Of a DNA stretch of 11,102 nucleotides, positions 1 through 5,788 are shown in pieces. The stretch is from the NCBI GenBank assembly GCA_938034715.1, contig CALHMM010000033.1, positions 1 through 11,102 of the forward strand, read 5' to 3'. This DNA comes from Minisyncoccota bacterium. GTDB taxonomy: Bacteria; Patescibacteriota; Minisyncoccia; Moranbacterales; GCA-2747515. Position numbers and translations under genes: made by a program. Below the pieces are notes generated by a model. It was not told the origin of the DNA. It saw only the letters and a program-made list of their open reading frames with translations, and searched no databases. The stretch's first letter is position 1, and every line of letters starts with the position of its first letter.

Positions 1-2
1 TA

Positions 3-49
3 GCTGAGAAAACAAAAACACCCTCGAACGGGTGTCTTTATTTTCTCAG
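3..49 (-). terminator. Terminator hairpin after tRNA-Gln
   Basis: A long two-part inverted repeat. The inner stem ACACCC/GGGTGT (18-23 with 30-35, six-base loop) is followed on the minus strand by TTTTGTTTT. An outer 10-bp stem pairs 3-12 with 41-50, GCTGAGAAAA with TTTTCTCAGC. It lies directly after the tRNA and is the obvious intrinsic terminator for the tRNA and any read-through from dnaX. The plus strand also has a T-rich exit, so it may work both ways. The outer stem includes base 50, the tRNA discriminator position. Confidence 0.85.
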
Positions 50-121
50 CTGGGGCGGAGGGATTCGAACCCCCGATACACTGGATCAAAACCAGATGCC
101 TTACCGCTTGGCTACGCCCCA
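50..121 (-). tRNA. tRNA-Gln (anticodon TTG)
   Basis: Reading the minus strand, a full cloverleaf can be drawn. The 7-bp acceptor TGGGGCG/CGCCCCA is followed by discriminator G, as in other bacterial tRNA-Gln. The D arm is GCC-AAGCGGTAA-GGC. The anticodon stem TCTGG/CCAGT (outermost pair T-T mismatched) encloses the loop TTTTGAT, giving anticodon TTG for CAA/CAG. The T arm is GGGGG-TTCGAAT-CCCTC. CCA is not encoded, since GCTGAG follows, so it must be added after processing. A terminator follows immediately and a likely promoter lies about 28 nt upstream. Confidence 0.95.
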
Positions 122-334
122 AAATATTAACTTTACTTCAACCTTCTCATTATACCTACAAACTGTTTTGATCCACAACACTGGATCTCTATAGTTAGCT
201 GAGAGCCTATTTACAATTTCCATTTCCGTTAAAATCGTCTCATCTTCTACTGCAAAATGCATTGATTTCGTCTGAATATCTAGATATTCTTCCTCAATCA
301 CTACATTTTTCGCAACGAACATGAAAAGATTCAC
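101..334 (-). CDS. Small ORF overlapping tRNA-Gln, doubtful
   Basis: A 77-codon frame starting at GTG 334 (a later ATG is at 322) and ending with TAA inside the D arm of tRNA-Gln. I recognise no family. The product is acidic in its first half (VIEEEYLDI) and has no membrane helix or signal peptide. In favour of expression, a TATAAT lies at 347-352 on the minus strand, 12 nt before the GTG. Against it, the last five codons are tRNA sequence, giving GVAKR. The frame is open back to 391 through the tRNA-like relic, where the same bases read SVAKR, because the 273-bp offset between the two tRNA copies is a multiple of three. It could be a real short protein, a fragment of a larger gene, or chance. 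Confidence 0.35.
   Translation of the reverse strand: MNLFMFVAKNVVIEEEYLDIQTKSMHFAVEDETILTEMEIVNRLSANYRDPVLWIKTVCRYNEKVEVKLIFWGVAKR
149..154 (-). promoter_or_regulatory. Likely -10 box of tRNA-Gln promoter
   Basis: A perfect TATAAT on the minus strand whose 3' edge lies 27 nt upstream of the tRNA 5' end. A partial -35 match, TTGTGG at 173-178, sits 18 bp upstream. The predicted start near 142 gives a 5' leader of about 20 nt for RNase P to remove. The promoter lies inside the 3' part of the small ORF at 101-334. Confidence 0.55.
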
Positions 335-346
335 TTTGAAAGCGAG

Positions 347-352
347 ATTATA
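347..352 (-). promoter_or_regulatory. TATAAT box before the small ORF
   Basis: A perfect TATAAT on the minus strand, 12 nt before GTG 334. No -35 or extended -10 TG is seen. It lies inside the tRNA-like relic, so it may be coincidental in this AT-rich stretch. Confidence 0.3.
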
Positions 353-365
353 AATAGACTCTGAG

Positions 366-390
366 CAGATACCATACCGCTTGGCTACGC
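366..390 (-). repeat. Partial copy of tRNA-Gln 5' half
   Basis: This stretch matches bases 93-117 of tRNA-Gln at 23 of 25 positions, including an unbroken 16-base block GCGTAGCCAAGCGGTA on the minus strand. It covers part of the 5' acceptor strand, the whole D arm and the start of the anticodon stem, but no T arm follows. AAAGCG at its 5' side (388-393) can pair with CGCTTT (339-344), enclosing 55 nt. A decayed or truncated tRNA-Gln, or a recombination or attachment remnant, are the plausible readings; a functional tRNA is not. Confidence 0.8.
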
Positions 391-405
391 TTTAATTTCT
401 ATCAT
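385..405 (-). other. Six-codon ORF at the dnaX stop
   Basis: The dnaX stop reads TAAATG: an ATG follows directly, with GGAGGG four to five bases upstream of it, formed by the last dnaX codons. The frame reads MIEIKA and stops at a TAG that belongs to the tRNA-like relic (GCG-TAG). It may be the beheaded start of a former gene cut off at the tRNA-like junction, or chance. Confidence 0.3.
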
Positions 406-2061
406 TTATCCCTCCACTACTTGACCTCCGAGAAGGTCTTTTGCATGGCTGAGGATGTCTGCCGGTACTATCTCTTCCTGCTTTTTTATTGCTTCTATAT
501 GTAGTGGCACGTTAAAGATTGTAGCAAGCGAACTACTTAGTGTCAACTTGTTTTTACCTTCCATTAGCTTTTCTTTGTGTAGGTCGTATTTTACGTGGAG
601 GATGATTTTGTATCCTTGGATTTCTGATGGGACGTAGTTGCTGATTATACTCGAGAGGGAAGGGTTTTCTGTTTGCATGCTCTGGACGAATTCTGGCCAG
701 CGGTCTTTAACGTTCTGGAGGGTTGGATCTCCTGCCATTTTTGATGGATTTGAATCTGCAACTTTCTGCTGTTGTTCCTTCTGAGTAGACTCTTGATCTT
801 GCGCTATATCAGAGACACTTGATTGGCGTTTTTTTGTTGGTTGGTTTGTGATTGCTTTGGGTTGCGTTTTTGTTTCTTGATTGACTGATTTTTCCGCGAC
901 TTCTTGTTTAGATGTATCGGCTGGGTTACCAGTGGTATTTGATTGATTTTTTTCTGGATTTTTGCAGATGATCACAGCAGCTACTTCTAGTGGCAGTGAT
1001 GGTATGATGCTATTTTTTACTTCTTGACTTGCTTTTTCACATTCTCGCATCATGACTAGTACATCTTGCGTTGTTGTTGATGCTGTTAGTTGTTCCAGCG
1101 CAGCTCTCTCTTCGTTGGTTAATTCGAGAAGTTCTGTGGAGGATTTATCAGATGTAAGAGTATAGAAAAGTAGGGCGCGGAGCTTGATGATCAGGGATTT
1201 TGTGTAGTTACTTATGCTGTATCCACCTTCTACGACGCGATTTATTACTGCAATTGATTGATGAATATCTTTCTTTGTAAAGGCTTCGAGGAGATCGAGA
1301 ATGTCTTTATTGGTTGTTGTGCCGAGGATGCTGGCTACTTCTTTTGCCGTAATTTTTGTGTCTTCTAGAGCAAATACTTGCGCGAGTAAGCTTTCTGCAT
1401 CGCGCATGCCGCCGTTGGCAGCTACGGCAATTAATTGTGCAGCTTCTTTATCGAGAGTGATTTTCTCTGCTTTTGCAATTTTTTGGATTTTGGTCGTGAT
1501 GGAGCTTATGCCCATACGCATAAAATCAAATCTCTGGCAGCGTGAGATGATCGTTTCGGGGACTTTGTGAACGTCAGTTGTTGCAAGGATAAAAACAGCA
1601 TGTGCAGGAGGCTCTTCAAGCGTTTTCAGAAGGGCATTGAAGGCTCCGGTTGAGAGCATGTGCACTTCGTCGATGATGTAGATCTTAAATGGTGCCTCGT
1701 TTGGTGCTAGGACGATTGTTTCGCGTAAATCTCTTATGTTCTCTACACCTGTATGACTAGCTGCGTCGATCTCTATGAGGTCGAGCGCTTTGCCTGTTGC
1801 GAAGTCTTCACAAACGTTTTTCTTTGCTGGAGTAAAATCTGGTCTTTTTTCACAGTTGATCGCTGCAGCGAAAAGTCGAGCAACAGTTGTCTTACCTGTG
1901 CCTCTCGGTCCGGTGAAAAGATATGCGTGGCCTAGCCTGTTTGATTTGATTGCGTTTGTGAGGGTTTTGACTATATGGTCTTGACCGATGACGTCTTCAA
2001 ATTTCTGCGGCCGGTATTTGCGGTAAAGTGTTTTGGTAGGTGATTTCTTAGTGTTTTCCAT
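406..2061 (-). CDS. dnaX: DNA polymerase III subunit tau/gamma (DnaX)
   Basis: Clamp-loader ATPase of the replicative polymerase, 551 aa. Residues 1-180 form the AAA+ core: YRKYRPQKF near residue 13, Walker A GPRGTGKT (51-58), Walker B DEVH (131-134), sensor 1 LATTD (159-163) and the SRC arginine-finger motif with R174. The usual four-cysteine zinc module after Walker A keeps only C70 and C84. Domains II-III run to about 368. A polar, Gln/Lys/Ser-rich linker (about 369-445) leads to a tau-type C-terminal domain (about 446-535). The linker contains an A7 run (829-835) where -1 slippage would end translation at TGA 809-811. The start ATG is preceded by a 22-nt gap to TGCTATAAT and no Shine-Dalgarno is visible. 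The ebfC-recR genes that often follow dnaX are absent here. Confidence 0.95.
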   Translation of the reverse strand: MENTKKSPTKTLYRKYRPQKFEDVIGQDHIVKTLTNAIKSNRLGHAYLFTGPRGTGKTTVARLFAAAINCEKRPDFTPAKKNVCEDFATGKALDLIEIDAASHTGVENIRDLRETIVLAPNEAPFKIYIIDEVHMLSTGAFNALLKTLEEPPAHAVFILATTDVHKVPETIISRCQRFDFMRMGISSITTKIQKIAKAEKITLDKEAAQLIAVAANGGMRDAESLLAQVFALEDTKITAKEVASILGTTTNKDILDLLEAFTKKDIHQSIAVINRVVEGGYSISNYTKSLIIKLRALLFYTLTSDKSSTELLELTNEERAALEQLTASTTTQDVLVMMRECEKASQEVKNSIIPSLPLEVAAVIICKNPEKNQSNTTGNPADTSKQEVAEKSVNQETKTQPKAITNQPTKKRQSSVSDIAQDQESTQKEQQQKVADSNPSKMAGDPTLQNVKDRWPEFVQSMQTENPSLSSIISNYVPSEIQGYKIILHVKYDLHKEKLMEGKNKLTLSSSLATIFNVPLHIEAIKKQEEIVPADILSHAKDLLGGQVVEG

Positions 2062-2083
2062 GGGTGATTTTTTCAGTAGACGT

Positions 2084-2089
2084 ATTATA
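2084..2089 (-). promoter_or_regulatory. dnaX promoter, extended -10
   Basis: TGCTATAAT on the minus strand, an extended -10 with no convincing -35. The predicted start near 2077 leaves a leader of roughly 15 nt before ATG 2061, with AAAAAATCACCC and no Shine-Dalgarno. Confidence 0.65.
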
Positions 2090-2146
2090 GCATAGTAGGC
2101 GTCTTTTTTGCATATTTGATATTCCAGTTTCTTTTTTCGTGTGTGT

Positions 2147-2152
2147 TATAAT
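2147..2152 (+). promoter_or_regulatory. murB promoter, extended -10
   Basis: TGTTATAAT (TATAAT at 2147-2152), divergent from the dnaX promoter within the same 132-bp gap. A second -10-like TATAAA at 2183-2188 lies only five bases before GTG 2194 and could give a leaderless transcript. Confidence 0.6.
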
Positions 2153-2193
2153 TGCGCCAGAAGAGGGTATTTCAAAATTAGCTATAAAATGCT

Positions 2194-3117
2194 GTGGAAA
2201 TTAAAGAAAATTTTTCACTGAAAGAGTTGACGACTTTTGACATTGGTGGGCAAGCGAGGTATTACGGTCATGCAATGGACTGCGGAGATCTTAAGAAATT
2301 ACTGCAATTTGCCAAAGAGCAGAATGTTGCATTTTTTGTTCTTGGTGGCGGAAGTAATGTTGTTTTTTCTGATAGTGGCTTCGATGGACTGATTATACAC
2401 ATTGGTATTGATACTTTTGGTATTGACCAAGATGTTGTCACTGTCGGCGCAGGTGTAGGATTGCTGGATTTTTTGCGACGAGCTGCTCGTGCTGATCTCG
2501 GAGGTTTTAGTGGTATGGCTGGTATTCCAGGGAGTGTTGGTGGTGCAGTGCGTGGAAATGCTGGAGCTTTTGGGCAGGAGATTAAAGATGTTTTTGTATC
2601 TGCGCGTGTGCTCCATACACTTACTGGGGAACTAGTTGAGTTTGATTTGGCGATGTGTGATTTTGGTTATCGACATAGTTTTTTCAAAGAGCATAGTGAA
2701 TATGTGATCTTAGAAGCAAAATTTGCTCTTACGAAGTCTCACGAGACTGAGATCGCAGCAGAAATAGAAAAAACAATTTCACTGCGCGAAGAGAAGCACA
2801 TTCAAGGTATACGAAGCGCTGGTTCATTTTTTATCAATCCTGTGGTTGGCGAAGAATTACAGGAAGAGTTTTTTCGTGACAAGGGTGTGCGATCTCGCGG
2901 AGGACGTGTACCTGCGGGGTGGCTTTTGGATCTTGCTGGACTTAGTCATAAGCGTATCGGAGATATTCAGGCAGGAGAAATGCATGCAAATTATTTTATT
3001 AATGTCGGAGAGGGGAATTCAGACCAAGTGATGCAATTATCTTCTCTTGCTAAAACAAGAGTTAGAGATCAATATGGTGTCAAGCTCGCAGAAGAGGTTC
3101 AACTTGTTGGGTTTTAG
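2194..3117 (+). CDS. murB: UDP-N-acetylenolpyruvoylglucosamine reductase (MurB)
   Basis: FAD-dependent enzyme that reduces UDP-GlcNAc-enolpyruvate to UDP-MurNAc in the cytoplasm, the second committed step of peptidoglycan synthesis. At 307 aa it fits the short, type II MurB class. Visible are the FAD-binding GGGSN (51-55), GIPGSVGGAV (110-119) with GNAGAFGQEI after it, YRHS (159-162) with the conserved Arg, GSFF (210-213) with the proton-donor Ser211, PAGWLLD (240-246), HANYFIN (264-270) and a Glu pair at 300-301 near the end. The usual GSFFKNP is GSFFINP here. The GTG start is the first possible one, since an in-frame TAA lies nine bases upstream. It opens a plus-strand run with raiA, lgt and the lysozyme-like gene. 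Confidence 0.95.
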   Translation: MEIKENFSLKELTTFDIGGQARYYGHAMDCGDLKKLLQFAKEQNVAFFVLGGGSNVVFSDSGFDGLIIHIGIDTFGIDQDVVTVGAGVGLLDFLRRAARADLGGFSGMAGIPGSVGGAVRGNAGAFGQEIKDVFVSARVLHTLTGELVEFDLAMCDFGYRHSFFKEHSEYVILEAKFALTKSHETEIAAEIEKTISLREEKHIQGIRSAGSFFINPVVGEELQEEFFRDKGVRSRGGRVPAGWLLDLAGLSHKRIGDIQAGEMHANYFINVGEGNSDQVMQLSSLAKTRVRDQYGVKLAEEVQLVGF

Positions 3118-3208
3118 AATTTCAGTGCACATGATGTACTAGTCTGCTACAGATATTTAAATTGATAAGATCATGTGAGAGCTAGCGAGTGTGAAATTGT
3201 AATTTGTT

Positions 3209-3214
3209 TATACA
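3209..3214 (+). promoter_or_regulatory. raiA -10 box, leaderless layout
   Basis: TATACA ending six bases before ATG 3221, with no space for a Shine-Dalgarno. The transcript would begin at or next to the start codon. Confidence 0.5.
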
Positions 3215-3220
3215 AGATAT

Positions 3221-3571
3221 ATGAATGTCAGTTATTATCACAAAAATGTTCATTCACTAAGTAATGCAACCAAGCAATACATAGAGCAACGTATTGCGAC
3301 ACTTGAGGACGTGCGGCGTATCGATATGGCCCGTGTGGAATTGGATCAAACAAAAAATGGTGATTTTCATATGAGCATTCAAGCAAATAGCGGTCCGCAT
3401 GTTTATTATGCGAGCGCTCGCAGTAGTGATGTAAATGCTTGTGCAGAAGAAATCCGAGGTGAATTACGCACGCAAATGCTTAGTGAAAAAGGGAAAATTC
3501 GTAGTTTGGTACGTCGCGGTGCACGTTCGCTCAAGAAAAAGCTGACGATCAGTGATGATGCTCGTTTGTGA
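3221..3571 (+). CDS. raiA: Ribosome hibernation factor, RaiA/HPF short form
   Basis: A 116-aa protein of the RaiA/HPF (ribosomal subunit interface) family, which binds the 30S decoding region of idle ribosomes and blocks tRNA and mRNA access. The family pattern is seen in the N-terminal strand, the helix with a Tyr at residue 20, the central pair of strands (ARVELDQT, FHMSIQAN), then YYASARSSDVNACAEEI and a basic tail (LVRRGARSLKKK). It lacks the long C-terminal dimerisation domain of long HPFs. It is the only gene here ending in TGA; the frame beyond stays open for 17 more codons to TAA 3623. The next gene, lgt, begins 64 bp on. Confidence 0.85.
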   Translation: MNVSYYHKNVHSLSNATKQYIEQRIATLEDVRRIDMARVELDQTKNGDFHMSIQANSGPHVYYASARSSDVNACAEEIRGELRTQMLSEKGKIRSLVRRGARSLKKKLTISDDARL

Positions 3572-3577
3572 TATACT
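3572..3577 (+). promoter_or_regulatory. Candidate lgt promoter, extended -10
   Basis: TGATATACT overlapping the raiA stop codon. Transcription would begin near 3584 and give a leader of about 52 nt for lgt. That leader holds a GGAGG (3591-3595) followed by tiny frames (ATG 3596, nine codons; ATG 3600, five codons) before the lgt GTG. Confidence 0.4.
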
Positions 3578-3635
3578 GACATGTCGTCGTGGAGGATGTA
3601 TGAGGATCAATCAATAATCTATTAATGAGAGGCTT

Positions 3636-4451
3636 GTGTGGCAGAACCTTCCACAATCTATAAATCCTGTGGCTCTTTCTCTCGGTCCTATCCAAATTCA
3701 TTGGTATGCTTTTATGTGGCTTTTGGCATTTGGTAGTGTGTTCGGTCTTTGTTTGTGGAGATTGCGACGTGGAGAAAAAGAGTTTGGTGGAGAATTTTTG
3801 CAAGACCTTTTTTTCAACACGCTCATCGGTGCGCTTTTTGGTGGGCGCATTGGATATGTGCTTTTTTACAATTTTTCCTTTTATGTGAAGAATCCTCTGC
3901 TTATTATTTCTCCGTACGATCCATCATTAGGCGAATGGATTGGTATTGCAGGGATGAGTTACCATGGGGGTGCAGTTGGCGTGGCAATTGCATTTTGGTG
4001 GACAGCTCGAAAATATAGATTACGAGCGATCGACATTGCTGACTTTGTCGTTCCTGCAATTGGGTTGGGGTATTTCTTTGGACGTTTGGGTAATTTCTTT
4101 AATCTTGAGCTTTTTGGTCGGGCTACTACTGTGCCGTGGGGGATGTATTTCGGAGATGAGACCTTGCGACACCCTTCGCAAATTTATGAAGCATTTGGCG
4201 AGGGACTCCTTGTTTTTGCTGTTTTGTGGACTTTACGCAATCGTAGCTTTTGTTCTGGCACACTAGCTGCAATTTATGTGGGACTGTATGGTTTCGCACG
4301 ATTTGTGATTGAGTTCTATAGAGCTCCAGATGTACACATCGGCTTTGTCTGGGGGATGCTCACGATAGGGCAAATTCTTAGTATTATTATGATGGTTTTG
4401 AGCATAGCGTTTCTTTTATATCTCAGACAATCTAGGATTTTTAAGTCCTAG
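3636..4451 (+). CDS. lgt: Prolipoprotein diacylglyceryl transferase (Lgt)
   Basis: Integral membrane enzyme that moves diacylglycerol from phosphatidylglycerol to the lipobox cysteine of prelipoproteins, the first step of lipoprotein maturation. It is 271 aa with about seven hydrophobic segments. Family motifs are GGRIGYVLFYN (69-79), SYHGGAVG (108-115) with the key His110, the signature GRLGNFFNLELFGR (149-162), RHPSQIYEA (178-186) and GFARFVIEFYRAPD (219-232) with the catalytic-loop Arg222. GTG 3636 is the first start after an in-frame stop at 3615. GAGAGG three bases before it is a poor, very close ribosome site. The coding end forms a small inverted repeat (4431-4437 with 4446-4452) with no T tract. 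Confidence 0.95.
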   Translation: MWQNLPQSINPVALSLGPIQIHWYAFMWLLAFGSVFGLCLWRLRRGEKEFGGEFLQDLFFNTLIGALFGGRIGYVLFYNFSFYVKNPLLIISPYDPSLGEWIGIAGMSYHGGAVGVAIAFWWTARKYRLRAIDIADFVVPAIGLGYFFGRLGNFFNLELFGRATTVPWGMYFGDETLRHPSQIYEAFGEGLLVFAVLWTLRNRSFCSGTLAAIYVGLYGFARFVIEFYRAPDVHIGFVWGMLTIGQILSIIMMVLSIAFLLYLRQSRIFKS

Positions 4452-4526
4452 AACACTTGCATTTTTCTGTGGATTATTGCTCATAATCGTACCTCAATTT
4501 ACTGGTGCATTGATTCATTTTTATGC

Positions 4527-4532
4527 TATAAT
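4527..4532 (+). promoter_or_regulatory. Promoter of lysozyme-like gene, extended -10
   Basis: TGCTATAAT, ending eight bases before ATG 4541. The expected start of transcription coincides with the start codon, implying a leaderless mRNA. Confidence 0.7.
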
Positions 4533-4540
4533 TGTTGTAA

Positions 4541-5788
4541 ATGGACATCAAACAAATTCATTCTTATCCGTCGCAACCGCGGAAACGGCCTAAGATCAGT
4601 CAGAAAAAATCTTTCTGTGATAGCTTTGGTGTTTCTGCAAAAAAGCAGACACTTTTTGGTTTTCAAGATGTCATGTTTAATCGAAAGCATGCTTCTCAGA
4701 CCATGCTTGGAGGTGCATCAAGTAATCGTCATAGAAGTGCTCACTTCGTAACAGAGGATTCAAATCTCTACCTTTCTGGGAAAAACGTGTTTTCTCAGAT
4801 TTTTGGAAAGAGATACATCGACGCGAGGAAGTATATGGACAGTGTGCATGCGCGAAATGAGATGACATATAGTAAGGCAGAATCATTTTACATCAAGCTT
4901 AATAGTAGCTACTTATCACTACATGAACAATTGCACCAAGGGCCAAAATTACGCACGTGGGACTTGTCACCCGTACGCATGTGGCAGATGTCGATGGCCT
5001 GTGCGATGGTTTTTGGCATGATAACAATGGGCATGATTTACAAAAATCTCGGTCAAAGTGCGTTAGCAGAGGACACTGCTAGTACGCAAGATGTTTTGTC
5101 AAAGAGTGCTGCAACACTTGTGATGGATGCACGAGAAGAAAATACGGATGTCAAGAGACTTCCTGTAGAGGATAAAATTTACTCAGAAGCAGAAATTCAA
5201 GAACAACAAGAACGTGAATCGGTCCGCATTGCTAATGAATTACAGCAAGCAGCTGCCGCACAGAAAAAGGCGGAACAAGAGCAAAAGATCGCAATGGAGG
5301 AAGCTCAAAATGAGCAAAAGATCGCAATGGAGGAGGCAGAGGCTCAGAAGGTTATTGATGCCGAAAAAGCAGAATTTGAAAACAAGGTACGTGATATGGT
5401 TGCTGGGTATCCGATTGAAAATATGGTTGATGAGATTTTGAAGCTCGACCGTGAAGTAGCGATTTATATGATTGCTATGGCAAAGCAAGAGAGCCAATGG
5501 GGAAAGCGAAAACCTGTTCTCAATGGACAGGACTGTCTTAATTACTGGGGATTCCGGGCAAAGAGAGAACGTATGGGTAGTGGAGGACATACGTGTTTTG
5601 ATGACACGGAAGATGCTGTTACGGTTGTGGGAAGACGTGTGCATGAACTTATTTACGAGTATAAGCGCACAACTCCAGAGAGTATGCTTGTGTGGAAGTG
5701 TGGACGATCATGTGAAGGTCACTCACCTGAAGGTGTGAGGAATTGGGTTAATACGGTGACGATGTATCGTGATGCCCTTAAGTCCTAG
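4541..5788 (+). CDS. Membrane-anchored lysozyme-like muralytic protein
   Basis: A 415-aa protein of unusual layout. Residues 1-146 are a basic, Ser-rich region with no family I recognise. One hydrophobic segment follows at about 147-166 and leads to GQSALA-ED, which resembles a signal peptidase I site after A176. Residues 215-282 are charged and predicted coiled coil, with an exact 11-residue tandem unit (EQKIAMEEA twice). The C-terminal part (about 283-415) resembles lysozyme-fold glycosidases or transglycosylases: AKQESQWG puts the likely catalytic acid at E317, followed by LNYWGF (333-338). Four cysteines (332, 352, 387, 391) suggest disulfides outside the membrane. I infer an inside-N, outside-C topology and a role in cutting or remodelling peptidoglycan. 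Exact enzyme class is unknown. Confidence 0.75.
   Translation: MDIKQIHSYPSQPRKRPKISQKKSFCDSFGVSAKKQTLFGFQDVMFNRKHASQTMLGGASSNRHRSAHFVTEDSNLYLSGKNVFSQIFGKRYIDARKYMDSVHARNEMTYSKAESFYIKLNSSYLSLHEQLHQGPKLRTWDLSPVRMWQMSMACAMVFGMITMGMIYKNLGQSALAEDTASTQDVLSKSAATLVMDAREENTDVKRLPVEDKIYSEAEIQEQQERESVRIANELQQAAAAQKKAEQEQKIAMEEAQNEQKIAMEEAEAQKVIDAEKAEFENKVRDMVAGYPIENMVDEILKLDREVAIYMIAMAKQESQWGKRKPVLNGQDCLNYWGFRAKRERMGSGGHTCFDDTEDAVTVVGRRVHELIYEYKRTTPESMLVWKCGRSCEGHSPEGVRNWVNTVTMYRDALKS
5279..5334 (+). repeat. 33-bp tandem unit in the coiled coil
   Basis: A 23-base block starting GAGCAAAAGATCGC occurs identically at 5279-5301 and 5312-5334, period 33 bp. It encodes the 11-residue step EQKIAMEEAxN/E of the coiled coil. 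Identity at the DNA level points to recent slippage duplication. Confidence 0.85.

Noticed and set aside
339..393. A second functional tRNA in the 55-nt region closed by AAAGCG/CGCTTT
   Set aside because: No T arm and no stable anticodon stem; the D-arm match to tRNA-Gln is explained better as a partial copy.
2299..2616. 105-codon frame on the minus strand inside murB
   Set aside because: Antisense shadow of a clearly coding gene; the Thr/Ser/Asn-rich product has no family pattern.
3118..3220. Possible riboswitch or terminator between murB and raiA
   Set aside because: No stable stem with T tract and no recognisable conserved core; only the raiA -10 box can be supported.
5240..5644. 134-codon antisense frame within the lysozyme-like gene
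   Set aside because: Its Leu/Cys-rich repeats are the complement of the coiled-coil repeat, so it is not an independent protein.
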